A DNA stretch of 64,000 nt, from the NCBI GenBank assembly GCA_035707805.1, contig DASSTS010000019.1:1-64000 (forward strand), in the 5' to 3' direction. A program made the position numbers and the translations under genes. This DNA is from Castellaniella sp035707805 (lineage in GTDB: Bacteria > Pseudomonadota > Gammaproteobacteria > Burkholderiales > Burkholderiaceae_B). The notes under the pieces are model-generated. The model worked only from the letters and a program-made list of their open reading frames with translations, ran no database searches and had not been told where the DNA came from. Shown here piece by piece: positions 45,546 through 55,381 of this stretch; the stretch's first letter is position 1, and each line of letters opens with the position of its first letter.

Positions 45546-46553
45546 ATGATCGACATTCACGCCCATATCTTTCCGCGGATCAGCCGCGCGGACGCCCTGG
45601 CCCTGGACCCCGTCCAGGCGCCCTGGCTGAAGATCCTCGACTCCGGCGAGGGCATGATCATGAAGGGCGACAGCGAATTCCGCCCCGTGGTCCCGGTGCT
45701 GTGGGATCCCGCGCTGCGCGTGGCCGACATGGACCGCCTGGGCCTGGACGTGCAGATCGTCAGCGCCACGCCGGTCATGTTCGGCTACGAACTCGAGGCC
45801 CGCAAGGTCGCCGGCTGGGCCGCCCGCATGAACGACCTGACCCTGGAATACTGCGCCGGGCATCCCGGCCGCCTGAAGGCCCTGGCCCAGGTGCCCCTTC
45901 AGGACACGGAACTGGCTTGCCGCGAGGCGTCCCGCGCCAAGGCCGACGGCCACGTCGGCGTCCAGATCGGCAATCACGTCGGCGACCGCGACCTGGACGA
46001 CGGCCAGTTGCTGGAATTCCTGCACCACTGCGCCGTCAGCGACATTCCCGTGCTGGTGCACCCCTGGGACATGATGGGAGGACGCGGGCGCATGCGCAAA
46101 TGGATGCTGCCCTGGCTGGTGGCCATGCCCGCGGAAACGTCCCTGGGGATCCTCTCGCTGATCCTGTCGGGCGCTTTCGAGCGCCTGCCGCGCAGCCTGA
46201 AGCTGTGCTTCGCGCACGGCGGCGGGGCTTTCGCCTTCACCCTGGGCCGCGTCGACAATGCCTGGAAATACCGGGACATCGTGCGCCAGGACTGCCCCAA
46301 CCCGCCCTCGTCCTATTGCGACCGGTTCTCGGTGGATTCCGCCGTCTTCGATCCGGGCGCCCTGCGCCTGCTGGTGGACGTGATGGGCAGCGAACGCGTG
46401 ATGCTGGGCTCGGACTATCCCTATCCGCTGGGCGAGGACAAGATCGGCCACCTGGTGTCCGGCACCGACCGCCTGTCCGCCGTCGAAAAGCGCAACATCC
46501 TGGCGGACAACGCCAGAGCCTTCTTCAACCTGGATCGAGACGGAAGCGAATGA
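45546..46553 (+). CDS. nbaD: 2-amino-3-carboxymuconate-6-semialdehyde decarboxylase
   Basis: 335 residues, amidohydrolase-fold decarboxylase. Metal residues His5 and His7 (DIHAHIFP), His172 in VLVHPWDMMGG, catalytic His224 in CFAHGGG and Asp290 in MLGSDYPYPLG are visible. It removes CO2 from the ring-cleavage product, diverting it from spontaneous quinolinate formation. Its stop overlaps the start of nbaH (ATGA). Confidence 0.96.
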   Translation: MIDIHAHIFPRISRADALALDPVQAPWLKILDSGEGMIMKGDSEFRPVVPVLWDPALRVADMDRLGLDVQIVSATPVMFGYELEARKVAGWAARMNDLTLEYCAGHPGRLKALAQVPLQDTELACREASRAKADGHVGVQIGNHVGDRDLDDGQLLEFLHHCAVSDIPVLVHPWDMMGGRGRMRKWMLPWLVAMPAETSLGILSLILSGAFERLPRSLKLCFAHGGGAFAFTLGRVDNAWKYRDIVRQDCPNPPSSYCDRFSVDSAVFDPGALRLLVDVMGSERVMLGSDYPYPLGEDKIGHLVSGTDRLSAVEKRNILADNARAFFNLDRDGSE

Positions 46554-47341
46554 CCATGGAACAGTCCCTGATCGAACAACTGGGCGACGAGCTGCACGCG
46601 GCCTGGTCGGAATGCCGCACGGTGGCGCCGCTGACCGAGCGCCACCCCGGCATCACCATCGAGGACGCCTATCACGTCCAGCAGCGCATGACCGGCCGGC
46701 GCCGGCAGGCGGGCGCGCGCGTGGTGGGCAAGAAGATCGGCGTGACCAGCCAGGCGGTGATGGACATGCTGGGCGTCTACCAGCCCGATTTCGGCTACCT
46801 GCTGAGCGACATGGTGTACGCACCGGGCGAGGCGATCCCCATGTCGGGGCTGATCCAGCCCAAGGCCGAGGGCGAGATCGCCTTCATCCTGAAGAAGGAC
46901 CTGAAGGGCCCGGGCGTGGGCGTGAGCGAGGTGCTGGCGGCCACCGAGGCCGTGACCACCTGCTTCGAGATCGTCGATTCGCGCATCCGCGACTGGAAGA
47001 TCCAGATCCAGGACACCGTGGCCGACAACGCCTCGTGCGGCGTCTTCGTGCTGGGCGACCGGCTGGTCAGCCCGCGCGGGCTGGACCTGCGCACCTGCGG
47101 CATGGTGTTCGAGAAGAACGGCGAGCTGCTGGGCACGGGGGCGGGGGCGGCGGCGCTGGGCCATCCGGCCAATGCCGTGGCCTGGCTGGCCAATGCGCTG
47201 GGCGTGCACGGCGTGGGCTTGGAGGCGGGGGAAGTGATCCTGTCGGGCGCGCTGGCGGCGATGACCCCGGTCAAGGCCGGCGACAGCCTGCAGGTGTCGA
47301 TCGGCGGTATCGGCGGCTGCGGCGTGCGGTTTGTTGCATAG
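46550..47341 (+). CDS. nbaH: 2-oxopent-4-enoate hydratase
   Basis: 263 residues, MhpD-like hydratase/decarboxylase family. Metal-binding PKAEGEIAFILKKDL and the closing GAGAAALGHPANAVAWLAN identify the hydratase of meta-cleavage pathways. It adds water to 2-oxopent-4-enoate to give 4-hydroxy-2-oxovalerate. The start MTMEQS overlaps the nbaD stop; MEQS at 46556 is possible. A paralogue, nbaG, ends the operon. Confidence 0.9.
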   Translation: MTMEQSLIEQLGDELHAAWSECRTVAPLTERHPGITIEDAYHVQQRMTGRRRQAGARVVGKKIGVTSQAVMDMLGVYQPDFGYLLSDMVYAPGEAIPMSGLIQPKAEGEIAFILKKDLKGPGVGVSEVLAATEAVTTCFEIVDSRIRDWKIQIQDTVADNASCGVFVLGDRLVSPRGLDLRTCGMVFEKNGELLGTGAGAAALGHPANAVAWLANALGVHGVGLEAGEVILSGALAAMTPVKAGDSLQVSIGGIGGCGVRFVA

Positions 47342-47360
47342 CGGGAAACAAGGAGACCTC

Positions 47361-48266
47361 ATGGAAAAGATCCGGTGTGCACTGGTCGGGTCCGGCAATA
47401 TCGGCACGGACCTCCTCTACAAGCTCAAGCGCAGCGAGGTGCTGGAGCCCGTCTGGATGGTCGGGATCGACCCGCAGTCCGAAGGCCTGGCGCGGGCGCG
47501 CGACCTGGGCTTGAAGACCACGGCCGAGGGCGTGGACGGGCTGCTGCCGCACATGGCGGAGGACCGCATCCAGATCGTCTTCGATGCGACCTCGGCCTAC
47601 GCCCATGCCGAAAACAGCCGCAAGGTCACGGCCTGCGGCGCGATGATGGTGGATCTGACGCCCGCGGCGATCGGCCCGTACTGTGTGCCGCCGGTGAACC
47701 TGGACGCGCACCTGCGGCAAGGCGAGATGAACGTGAACATGGTCACCTGCGGCGGACAGGCGACGATCCCCATGGTGGCGGCGGTCTCGCGCGTGCAGCC
47801 GGTGGCCTACGCCGAGATCGTGGCCACCGTGTCCTCGAAGTCGGCGGGCCCGGGCACGCGCAAGAACATCGACGAGTTCACGCAGACAACGGCCGGTGCG
47901 GTGGAACGCGTGGGCGGGGCCCGACAGGGCAAGGCCATCATCATCCTGAACCCGGCCGATCCTCCGCTGATCATGCGCGACACCGTGCACTGCCTGACCG
48001 ACGGCGACCCCGATGAGGCCGCCATCACCGAATCCGTGCACCGGATGGTCGCCGAGGTGCAGCGCTACGTGCCCGGCTACCAGCTCGTCAACGGGCCCGT
48101 GTTCGACGGCCGGCGCGTCTCGGTCTACCTGGAGGTCGAAGGCCTGGGCGACTATCTGCCCAAGTCCGCCGGCAACCTGGACATCATGACGGCGGCGGCC
48201 ACCCGCACGGCCGAAATGTTTGCCGAGCGCATCCAGAAGGGCGAGATCGTCCTGTCGGCGGCGTAA
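47361..48266 (+). CDS. nbaJ: Acetaldehyde dehydrogenase (acylating)
   Basis: 301 residues. NAD motif VGSGNIGTDLLYKL, catalytic Cys in MVTCGGQATIPMV, and the QTTAGAVERVGGA segment place it in the MhpF/DmpF family. It makes acetyl-CoA from the acetaldehyde channelled from the adjacent aldolase. The strong AAGGAG site is 5 bases before the ATG. It is 11 bp upstream of nbaI. Confidence 0.95.
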   Translation: MEKIRCALVGSGNIGTDLLYKLKRSEVLEPVWMVGIDPQSEGLARARDLGLKTTAEGVDGLLPHMAEDRIQIVFDATSAYAHAENSRKVTACGAMMVDLTPAAIGPYCVPPVNLDAHLRQGEMNVNMVTCGGQATIPMVAAVSRVQPVAYAEIVATVSSKSAGPGTRKNIDEFTQTTAGAVERVGGARQGKAIIILNPADPPLIMRDTVHCLTDGDPDEAAITESVHRMVAEVQRYVPGYQLVNGPVFDGRRVSVYLEVEGLGDYLPKSAGNLDIMTAAATRTAEMFAERIQKGEIVLSAA

Positions 48267-48277
48267 AGGAGATTGCC

Positions 48278-49324
48278 ATGAGCACGACTGCACCGACGGT
48301 TGCCCAGAAATCCGTCACCCTGCACGACATGACGCTGCGCGACGGCATGCATGCCATGCGCCACCAGATCACGCTGCAGCAGATGAAGGACGTGGCGCAA
48401 GGGCTGGACGAAGCCGGCGTGCCCATGATCGAGGTGACCCACGGCGACGGGCTGGGCGGCTCGTCGGTGAACTACGGCTTTTCGCTGCACACCGACGAGG
48501 AATACCTGGGCGCCGTGATCCCGCTGATGAAGCGCGCCCGCGTCTCGGCGCTGCTGCTGCCGGGCATCGGCACGGTCGAGCACCTGCGCCGGGCCCACGA
48601 CCTGGGGGTGAGCACCATCCGCGTGGCCACCCACTGCACCGAGGCCGACGTCTCGCAGCAGCACATCGAGGTGGCCCGCGGCCTGGGCCTGGACACGGTG
48701 GGGTTCCTGATGATGAGCCACATGAATACGCCCGAGGGGCTGGTGGCGCAGGCGAAGCTGATGGAAGGCTACGGCGCCCACTGCATCTACATGACGGACT
48801 CGGCCGGGCACATGCTGCCGCACCAGGTGGCGGACAAAGTCGCGCGGCTGCGCGAGGCTCTGAAACCCGAGACCGAGATCGGCTTTCACGGCCACCACAA
48901 CCTGGCGATGGGCGTGGCCAACAGCATGGCCGCCATCGAGGCCGGGGCCAACCGGATCGATGCCGCCTGCTCGGGCATGGGGGCGGGCTCGGGCAACACG
49001 CCGATGGAGGCGCTGGTCGCGGTCTGCAACCTGATGGGCATCGACACCGGCGTGGACCTGTTCAAGGTCCAGGACGTGGCCGAGGACATCGTCTTTCCCA
49101 TGATGGAAGAGCCGGTGCGCCTGAGCCGCGATGCGCTGACGCTGGGCTACGCCGGCGTGTACGGGTCGTTCCTGCTGTTCGCCCGCCGGGCCGAGCAGCG
49201 CTACGGGGTGCCGGCGCGCGAGATCCTGGTGGAGATGGGCCGGCGCGGCATGGTCGGCGGCCAGGAAGACATGATCGAGGACACGGCGCTCAGTCTGGCG
49301 CGCCGCGCCAGGGAGGCATCATGA
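48278..49324 (+). CDS. nbaI: 4-hydroxy-2-oxovalerate aldolase
   Basis: 348 residues, DmpG/MhpE family TIM barrel plus C-terminal channel domain. Metal and catalytic residues sit in HDMTLRDGMHAMRHQ and FHGHHNLAMGVANS. It splits 4-hydroxy-2-oxovalerate to pyruvate and acetaldehyde, and works as a complex with NbaJ. The stop overlaps the nbaG start (ATGA). Confidence 0.96.
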   Translation: MSTTAPTVAQKSVTLHDMTLRDGMHAMRHQITLQQMKDVAQGLDEAGVPMIEVTHGDGLGGSSVNYGFSLHTDEEYLGAVIPLMKRARVSALLLPGIGTVEHLRRAHDLGVSTIRVATHCTEADVSQQHIEVARGLGLDTVGFLMMSHMNTPEGLVAQAKLMEGYGAHCIYMTDSAGHMLPHQVADKVARLREALKPETEIGFHGHHNLAMGVANSMAAIEAGANRIDAACSGMGAGSGNTPMEALVAVCNLMGIDTGVDLFKVQDVAEDIVFPMMEEPVRLSRDALTLGYAGVYGSFLLFARRAEQRYGVPAREILVEMGRRGMVGGQEDMIEDTALSLARRAREAS

Positions 49325-50109
49325 GTCTCGCGCCCGACATCATCCGCGAACTGGCCGAGCGCCTGGAGACCTGCGAACTGCAGGCGCAAGACACCTTGAA
49401 GATCACGCTTGATCACCCGGAGATGGGCTGGGACGACGCCTACGCCATCCAGGACGAGATCCGCCGGCGCAAGCTGGCGCGCGGGGCGCGCATCGTCGGC
49501 CTGAAGGCGGGGCTGACGTCCTTTGCCAAGATGCGCCAGATGGGCGTGGAGACGCCGATCTTCGGCTTCCTGGCCGACGGTTTCCTGGTGCCCGACGGCG
49601 GCCAGTGCCGCCATGCCGAGCTGATCCATCCCAAGGTCGAGCCCGAGATCGTCTTCGTCACCAAGGCGCCCCTGGCGGGCCCGGGCTGCACGATCGCGGA
49701 AGTGCTGGCCGCCACGGATTTCGTGCTGGCGGGCATCGAGGTGATCGACAGCCGCTATCGCGACTTCAAGTTCGACCTGAAAAGCGTCGTGGCGGACAAC
49801 TGCTCGTCCTCGCGCTTCGTGGTCGGCGGCGTGATGCGCGAGCCCGGCTCCCTGGACCTGCGGACCACGGGGGTGGTGATGGAAAAGAACGGCCGGATCG
49901 TCTCGGTGGGCGCTGGCGCGGCCGTGCTGGGCCATCCGGCCAATGCGGTGGCGATGCTGGCCAACCACCTGGGGCGGCGGGGTGAATCGATCCCGGCGGG
50001 CGCGCTGATCCTGACCGGCGGCATCACCGAGGCGGTGGCCGTCGAGCCGGGCGACCACGTGGCCCTGCACATGCAGGGAATGTCTTGCACGTCACTGACT
50101 TTCGTGTAA
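49321..50109 (+). CDS. nbaG: 2-oxo-3-hexenedioate (4-oxalocrotonate) decarboxylase
   Basis: 262 residues, paralogue of the hydratase (same family; shared PKVEPEIVFVTKAPL and GAGAAVLGHPANAVAMLANHLG). Decarboxylases of this type form 2-oxopent-4-enoate from the deaminase product. The start overlaps nbaI. It is the last nba gene, 49 bp before the Liv-type binding protein. The split of roles between the two paralogues follows resemblance: the earlier one to MhpD, this one to DmpH. Confidence 0.88.
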   Translation: MSLAPDIIRELAERLETCELQAQDTLKITLDHPEMGWDDAYAIQDEIRRRKLARGARIVGLKAGLTSFAKMRQMGVETPIFGFLADGFLVPDGGQCRHAELIHPKVEPEIVFVTKAPLAGPGCTIAEVLAATDFVLAGIEVIDSRYRDFKFDLKSVVADNCSSSRFVVGGVMREPGSLDLRTTGVVMEKNGRIVSVGAGAAVLGHPANAVAMLANHLGRRGESIPAGALILTGGITEAVAVEPGDHVALHMQGMSCTSLTFV

Positions 50110-50112
50110 GAT
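50085..50112 (+). promoter_or_regulatory. Candidate internal promoter before livK
   Basis: TTGCAC (50085-50090) and TAAGAT (50107-50112) are spaced 16 bases, at the end of nbaG, with an AT-rich stretch up to the livK ribosome site (GAGGAGA). It could give the transporter genes extra expression independent of the nba promoter. Confidence 0.4.
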
Positions 50113-50158
50113 CACTGATACTTTAAAACTAAATTATTAAATCCTTGAGGAGACAGAC

Positions 50159-51328
50159 ATGGCGTTTCGCAAAACACTGCTGGTGTCCGCTTTGGCCCTC
50201 TCGATGGGCCTGACCGCGGGGTCGGCCCTGGCCGAGGTCAAGATCGGCTTTCTCGCGACGCTGTCCGGTTCGGGTGCGGCGCTGGGCCAGGACATGGTCG
50301 ACGGCTTCAACCTGGCGCTCGAAGAGCACGGCGGCAAGCTGGGCGGGCAGGACATCGTCTTCCTGAAGGAAGACGACCAGCTCAAGCCCGACGTCGGCGT
50401 GCAGGCGGTGCAGAAATTCATCGAGAAGGACAAGGTCGACCTGGTGGCCGGGGTGACCTTTTCCAACGTCATGATGGCGATCGCCAAACCGCTGGCCGAT
50501 GCGAACATGACCTTCGTGGGCTCGAACGCCGGACCGGCGCCGCTGGCGGCCAACCAGTGCAATCCGGGCTTTTTCTTCGCGTCCTGGCAGAACGACGGCC
50601 AGGCCGAGGTCATGGGCCAGTTCGCCACCGACCGGAAATACAAGGACGTCTACATGATCACCCCCAACTACCAGTCGGGGCGCGATCAGGTCAAGGGTTT
50701 CACTCGCTTCTACAAGGGCCGCGTCTCCGGCGAGGTCTACACCCAGCTCGGCCAGCAGGACTATTCGGCCGAACTGCTCGCCCTGCAGGCGGCCAACCCG
50801 TCCGCGGTCTGGGTCTTCCTGCCCGGCGGCATGGGCGTGAATTTCGTCAAGCAATACAAGCAGTTCGGCCTGATGGGCAAGATCCCGCTGCTGACCGTCT
50901 CCACGGTCGATGGCAGCACCCTGCCGGCCCTGGGCGAGGCGGCCCTGGGCGCCTACGCCGGGACGTTCTGGGGGCCGGACTTCAAGAATCCGGTCAGCGA
51001 ATCCTTCGTCGCGGCCTTTGAAAAGAAATACGGCCGCATTCCCTCGCAGTATGCCGCCCAGGCCTACGATTCCGCCCTGCTGATCGACAGCGCCCTGAAG
51101 AAGACCGGCGGCAACACCGCCGACAAGAAGGCCTTCCGGGATGCCCTGCGGGCCGCCGACTACGCCTCGCTGCGCGGATCCTACAAGTTCAACGTCAACG
51201 GCTTCCCGATCGAGGATTTCTACGCCTTCGAGGTCGCCAAGGACGCGCAGGGCCGGGTCTCCCTGAAGACCATCGCCAAACCCCTGTCGAACCATTCGGA
51301 CGCGTACTTCGAGAAGTGCAAGTATTGA
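50159..51328 (+). CDS. Liv-type periplasmic binding protein, probably for an aromatic acid
   Basis: 389 residues. A clear signal peptide (1-25, ending GSALA) leads to a type I two-lobed domain (EVKIGFLATLSGSGAALGQDMVDGF and later lobes). Unlike classical leucine-binding proteins, it resembles binders of benzoate- or coumarate-like acids. Its position after the nba operon suggests anthranilate, 3-hydroxyanthranilate or kynurenine as ligand. This is inference. The Liv genes follow; a strong palindrome separates it from livH. Confidence 0.85.
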   Translation: MAFRKTLLVSALALSMGLTAGSALAEVKIGFLATLSGSGAALGQDMVDGFNLALEEHGGKLGGQDIVFLKEDDQLKPDVGVQAVQKFIEKDKVDLVAGVTFSNVMMAIAKPLADANMTFVGSNAGPAPLAANQCNPGFFFASWQNDGQAEVMGQFATDRKYKDVYMITPNYQSGRDQVKGFTRFYKGRVSGEVYTQLGQQDYSAELLALQAANPSAVWVFLPGGMGVNFVKQYKQFGLMGKIPLLTVSTVDGSTLPALGEAALGAYAGTFWGPDFKNPVSESFVAAFEKKYGRIPSQYAAQAYDSALLIDSALKKTGGNTADKKAFRDALRAADYASLRGSYKFNVNGFPIEDFYAFEVAKDAQGRVSLKTIAKPLSNHSDAYFEKCKY

Positions 51329-51353
51329 TCGGCCCGGGCGCCGAGCCCTGAAG

Positions 51354-51379
51354 GGCAGGCGGCCCGCGGGCCGCCTGCC
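51354..51379 (+). repeat. Perfect 26-bp hairpin between livK and livH
   Basis: GGCAGGCGGCCC and GGGCCGCCTGCC form a perfect 12-bp stem around a GC centre, immediately upstream of the livH ribosome site. No T-run follows. It likely shields the livK message or limits read-through, giving more binding protein than channel subunits. Confidence 0.7.
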
Positions 51380-51392
51380 ATGGAGGACGGAC

Positions 51393-52313
51393 ATGAGTCC
51401 GCAGCTGTTGTTCATGCAGGCGCTCAACGGCCTGCAGTACGGGATCCTGTTGTTCCTGCTGGCGGCCGGCCTGACGCTGGTCTTCGGCATCATGAGCTTC
51501 ATCAACCTGGCCCACGGCGCCCTGTACATGATGGGGGCGTACTTCGCGGCCGCCGCCTTCCGCTACACGGATTCCTTCGTGCTGGCGATCTTGGCGGGGC
51601 TGGCCGGCGCCATGCTGCTGGGGGTGGCGCTGGACCGCTGCGGCTTCAGCCGCCTGTATCCCCGCGCCCACCTGGACCAGGTGCTGGCGACGTTCGGCCT
51701 GATGCTGTTCTGCAACGAGGCCGTGCGCATGATCTGGGGCTCGGCGCCGATCTTCATGAGCCTGCCCGACGCGCTCAGCCGCACCGTCATCGTGCTGGGC
51801 ACGCCCTATCCCCTGTACCGGATGCTGATCATCGGCGTGGGCCTGCTGGTCGCCCTGGGCCTGTACCTGCTGATCGAGCGCACCCGCATCGGCATGCTGA
51901 TCCGCGCCGGCGCCAGCAATCGCGGCATGGTGTCGGCGCTGGGCGTGAACATCGGCTGGCTCAATACCTTCATCTTCGCGCTGGGCGCGGGCCTAGCCGG
52001 GCTGGGCGGCGCCATGGTGGGCCCCATCCTGTCCGTGCAGCCCGGCATGGGCGATTCGATCCTGATCATGACGCTGGTGGTGATCGTGATCGGCGGCATC
52101 GGCTCGATCCGGGGCGCCTTCCTGGGCGCGCTGGTGGTGGGACTGGTCGACACCCTGGGGCGCACGGTCGTGCCGGCGCTGCTCAGCCAGTCCCTGGCCC
52201 AGGGACTCGCCAGCACGCTGGGGGCGGCGATCTCGTCCCTGGCGGTGTACGTGCTGATGGTCATCGTGCTGGCCCTCAAGCCCGAAGGCCTGTTCCCCGT
52301 CAAGAAACGTTGA
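51393..52313 (+). CDS. Liv-type ABC permease LivH
   Basis: 306 residues, eight or so helices. The typical opening is LNGLQYGILLFLLAAGLTLVFG, followed by GIMSFINLAHGALYMMGAYF, and the ATPase-docking loop RAGASNRGMVSALGVN. It works with LivM as the channel. A GGAGGA site precedes the ATG. Confidence 0.92.
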   Translation: MSPQLLFMQALNGLQYGILLFLLAAGLTLVFGIMSFINLAHGALYMMGAYFAAAAFRYTDSFVLAILAGLAGAMLLGVALDRCGFSRLYPRAHLDQVLATFGLMLFCNEAVRMIWGSAPIFMSLPDALSRTVIVLGTPYPLYRMLIIGVGLLVALGLYLLIERTRIGMLIRAGASNRGMVSALGVNIGWLNTFIFALGAGLAGLGGAMVGPILSVQPGMGDSILIMTLVVIVIGGIGSIRGAFLGALVVGLVDTLGRTVVPALLSQSLAQGLASTLGAAISSLAVYVLMVIVLALKPEGLFPVKKR

Positions 52314-52323
52314 AAGGCACCGG

Positions 52324-53310
52324 ATGAAAATGGACACTTCCATCGCGCAGGCGGGCCCCGGCCGCCGGTTTCCCGCGGGGTACTGGCCGGCGTGCCTGAC
52401 CGCCCTGCTGTTCCTGCTGCTGGCGCTGGTGCCGGTGTATTCCGCCCTGGCCGACAGCCCCTACGTGCTGCTGCAGTTCAGCCGCATCCTGGTCTTCGCG
52501 CTGGCGGCCGTGGGGCTGAACCTCGCGCTGGGCTACGGCGGCATGGTCAGTTTCGGCCATGCCATGTACATCGGCATCGGTGCCTACTGCGTCGCCGTCG
52601 CCTCGCACTATGGCGCCGACAGCGGCGTGCTGCACCTCGTGCTGGTGCTGGCGGTGACGGCGCTGGTGGCCGCGCTGGTCGGCCTGATCGCCCTGCGCAC
52701 GCACGGCATTGCCTTCATCATGATCACGCTGGCCCTGGCGCAGATGTTCTATTTCCTGGCCATCGGCCTGAAACAATACGGCGGCGACGAGGGCCTGCCC
52801 ATCCGCCAGCTCAGCCATTTCGGCGCGCTGACCGGCAACCATGCCGCCCTGTACCTGGCCCTGCTGGCCAGCCTGGGCGGCAGCCTGCTGCTGCTGCGCC
52901 GGGTGATCGCGTCGCGTTTCGGCCTGGTCCTGCGCGCCAGCAGCATGGACGCGCGGCGGGTGCGCGCCGTCGGCACCACGCCGCTGGGCTACCAGCTGCT
53001 GGCCTACGTGCTGTCGGCCGAACTGTGCGGCCTGGCCGGATTCTTCCTGGCGAACCTGACGGCTTTCGCCTCGCCGGCCTACATGGCCTGGACGGCCTCG
53101 GGCGAGCTCATCATCATGGTGCTGCTGGGCGGCGCGGGCACGCTGGTCGGGCCGGTAGTGGGCGCGGCGGGTTTCCTGCTGCTGGAAGACGTCCTCAAGG
53201 GCCTGACGGATCACTGGATGATCGTCATGGGGCCGGTGATCGTGCTGATCGTCCTGTTCCTGCGCAACGGCCTGTGGGGCATGATGAGCCATTCCCGGGA
53301 GGACCACTGA
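52324..53310 (+). CDS. Liv-type ABC permease LivM
   Basis: 328 residues. About nine helices with the LivM motif GLNLALGYGGMVSFGHAMYI and docking loop RASSMDARRVRAVGTTPLG. It starts 10 bp after livH and ends next to livG. It forms the second half of the channel. Confidence 0.92.
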   Translation: MKMDTSIAQAGPGRRFPAGYWPACLTALLFLLLALVPVYSALADSPYVLLQFSRILVFALAAVGLNLALGYGGMVSFGHAMYIGIGAYCVAVASHYGADSGVLHLVLVLAVTALVAALVGLIALRTHGIAFIMITLALAQMFYFLAIGLKQYGGDEGLPIRQLSHFGALTGNHAALYLALLASLGGSLLLLRRVIASRFGLVLRASSMDARRVRAVGTTPLGYQLLAYVLSAELCGLAGFFLANLTAFASPAYMAWTASGELIIMVLLGGAGTLVGPVVGAAGFLLLEDVLKGLTDHWMIVMGPVIVLIVLFLRNGLWGMMSHSREDH

Positions 53311-53311
53311 G

Positions 53312-54075
<764 letters not shown>

Positions 54076-54079
<4 letters not shown>

Positions 54080-54786
54080 GCGCCCTGTTGAAAGTCGAGG
54101 ACCTGGTGTCGGGCTATGGCCGCAGCCAGGTGCTGTACGGCATGCATCTGCAGATCGATGCCGGCCAGTGCGTGACCCTGCTGGGCCGCAACGGCATGGG
54201 CAAGACCACCACCATCCACAGCATCATGGGCATGCATCCGGCCTGGCAGGGCGAGGTGCGGTTCGGCGGTGCGACGATCCGCAACCTGCCCAGCTACCGC
54301 GTGGCGCAGCGCGGCATCGGCCTGGTGCCCGAGGGCCGCCAGATCTTCCCCAACCTGACGGTGGAGGAAAACCTGGTGGCGACGGCGGCCGACCGGCGCC
54401 GCAAGTCCAATCCCTGGACCCTGGCGCGCGTCTATGCGCTGTTTCCGCGCCTGCAGGAGCGCGCCGGCAATTTCGGCAACCAGCTCTCGGGCGGCGAACA
54501 GCAGATGCTGGCGATCAGCCGGGCGCTCATGACCAATCCCGAGCTGCTGATCCTGGACGAGGCCACCGAAGGCCTGTCGCCCCTGGTACGCCAGGAAATC
54601 TGGTTGGCGCTGGCGCTGCTGCGCCGCGAAGGCATGGCGATCCTGGTGATCGACAAGAACCTCGCGCCGCTGCTGCAGCTGGCCGACCATCACTACATCG
54701 TGGAAAAGGGCCGGATCGTCTGGGACGGCGATTCGGCGGCGCTGAAGGCCGACCCGGCGGTCCGCCAGCAATACCTGGGCGCCTGA
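54076..54786 (+). CDS. Liv-type ABC ATPase LivF
   Basis: 236 residues. Walker A GRNGMGKTTT, signature LSGGEQQMLAISRAL, Walker B LLILDEATEGLSP. The usual switch His in the last strand appears as LVIDKNLAP; several LivF proteins share this form. It overlaps livG (ATGA) and ends the operon, facing allA. Confidence 0.93.
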
Positions 54787-54808
54787 GCCCCGCGACAGCG
54801 CCCGCCCT

Positions 54809-54827
54809 GGCGCCCGGTCAGGGCGCC
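54809..54827. terminator. Hairpin between livF and allA
   Basis: GGCGCCC and GGGCGCC form a perfect 7-bp stem with a 5-base loop, in the 61-bp gap between convergent genes. A likely bidirectional terminator by place, without a T-run. Confidence 0.5.
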
Positions 54828-54847
54828 GTGCGGGGGCGCCGGCGGGA

Positions 54848-55360
54848 TCAGTCCAGCGCCGGGATCGTGCCGGGAACGTCGAGCTGCACGATGTCGCAGT
54901 TCTCGCCCGGGCCGGCGCGGTCGATGATGAGAAAATCGCTGACCTGCTCCAGGCCCAGCAGCGGATGGTGCCAGACCCCGCGCGCGTAGTTCACGCCCTG
55001 GTCGCCCGCGCACAGGAACACGCGCAGGTCGTCCACCGTCGGCGTGGACGCGGGATCGGCCACCACCACCAGGTACGGGCGCCCCGACAGCGGGATGAAG
55101 GCCTGGCTGGCCTTGGGGTGGCGTTCCATCATGGTGACGGTGAACGGCAGGGCGCGCGGCTGGCCGCGGAAGATCGACACGATGGCGCGGCCGTCCTCGC
55201 CAGGATCGACGCGGGCCAGGTCGTGATAGCGCTCGGTGTTGCCTTCGTTGATGGTGAAATGCCGGACCCCGTCATCGGCCGCGATGACGTCGCCAAAGGG
55301 CGCGAAGGCCTCGCGGGTCAGGGGCTCGATGGTCAGGCGGGCGGGGGTGATCGTGCTCAT
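54848..55360 (-). CDS. allA: Ureidoglycolate lyase
   Basis: 170 residues, UGL cupin family. Typical segments: LTREAFAPFGDVI, VSIFRGQPRALPFTVTMMERHPKASQAFIPL and GVNYARGVWHHPLL. It splits ureidoglycolate into glyoxylate and urea, linking purine breakdown to the gcl/glcB genes elsewhere in the window. It is 21 bp after uraD on the same strand. Confidence 0.95.
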   Translation of the reverse strand: MSTITPARLTIEPLTREAFAPFGDVIAADDGVRHFTINEGNTERYHDLARVDPGEDGRAIVSIFRGQPRALPFTVTMMERHPKASQAFIPLSGRPYLVVVADPASTPTVDDLRVFLCAGDQGVNYARGVWHHPLLGLEQVSDFLIIDRAGPGENCDIVQLDVPGTIPALD

Positions 55361-55381
55361 GGGCGTTCCGTGGAAAAGGGG

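Noticed and set aside
46550..50109. nbaH and nbaG as a recent tandem duplication
   Set aside because: They are separated by two genes and differ along the whole length; they are ancient paralogues with distinct roles in all meta-cleavage operons.
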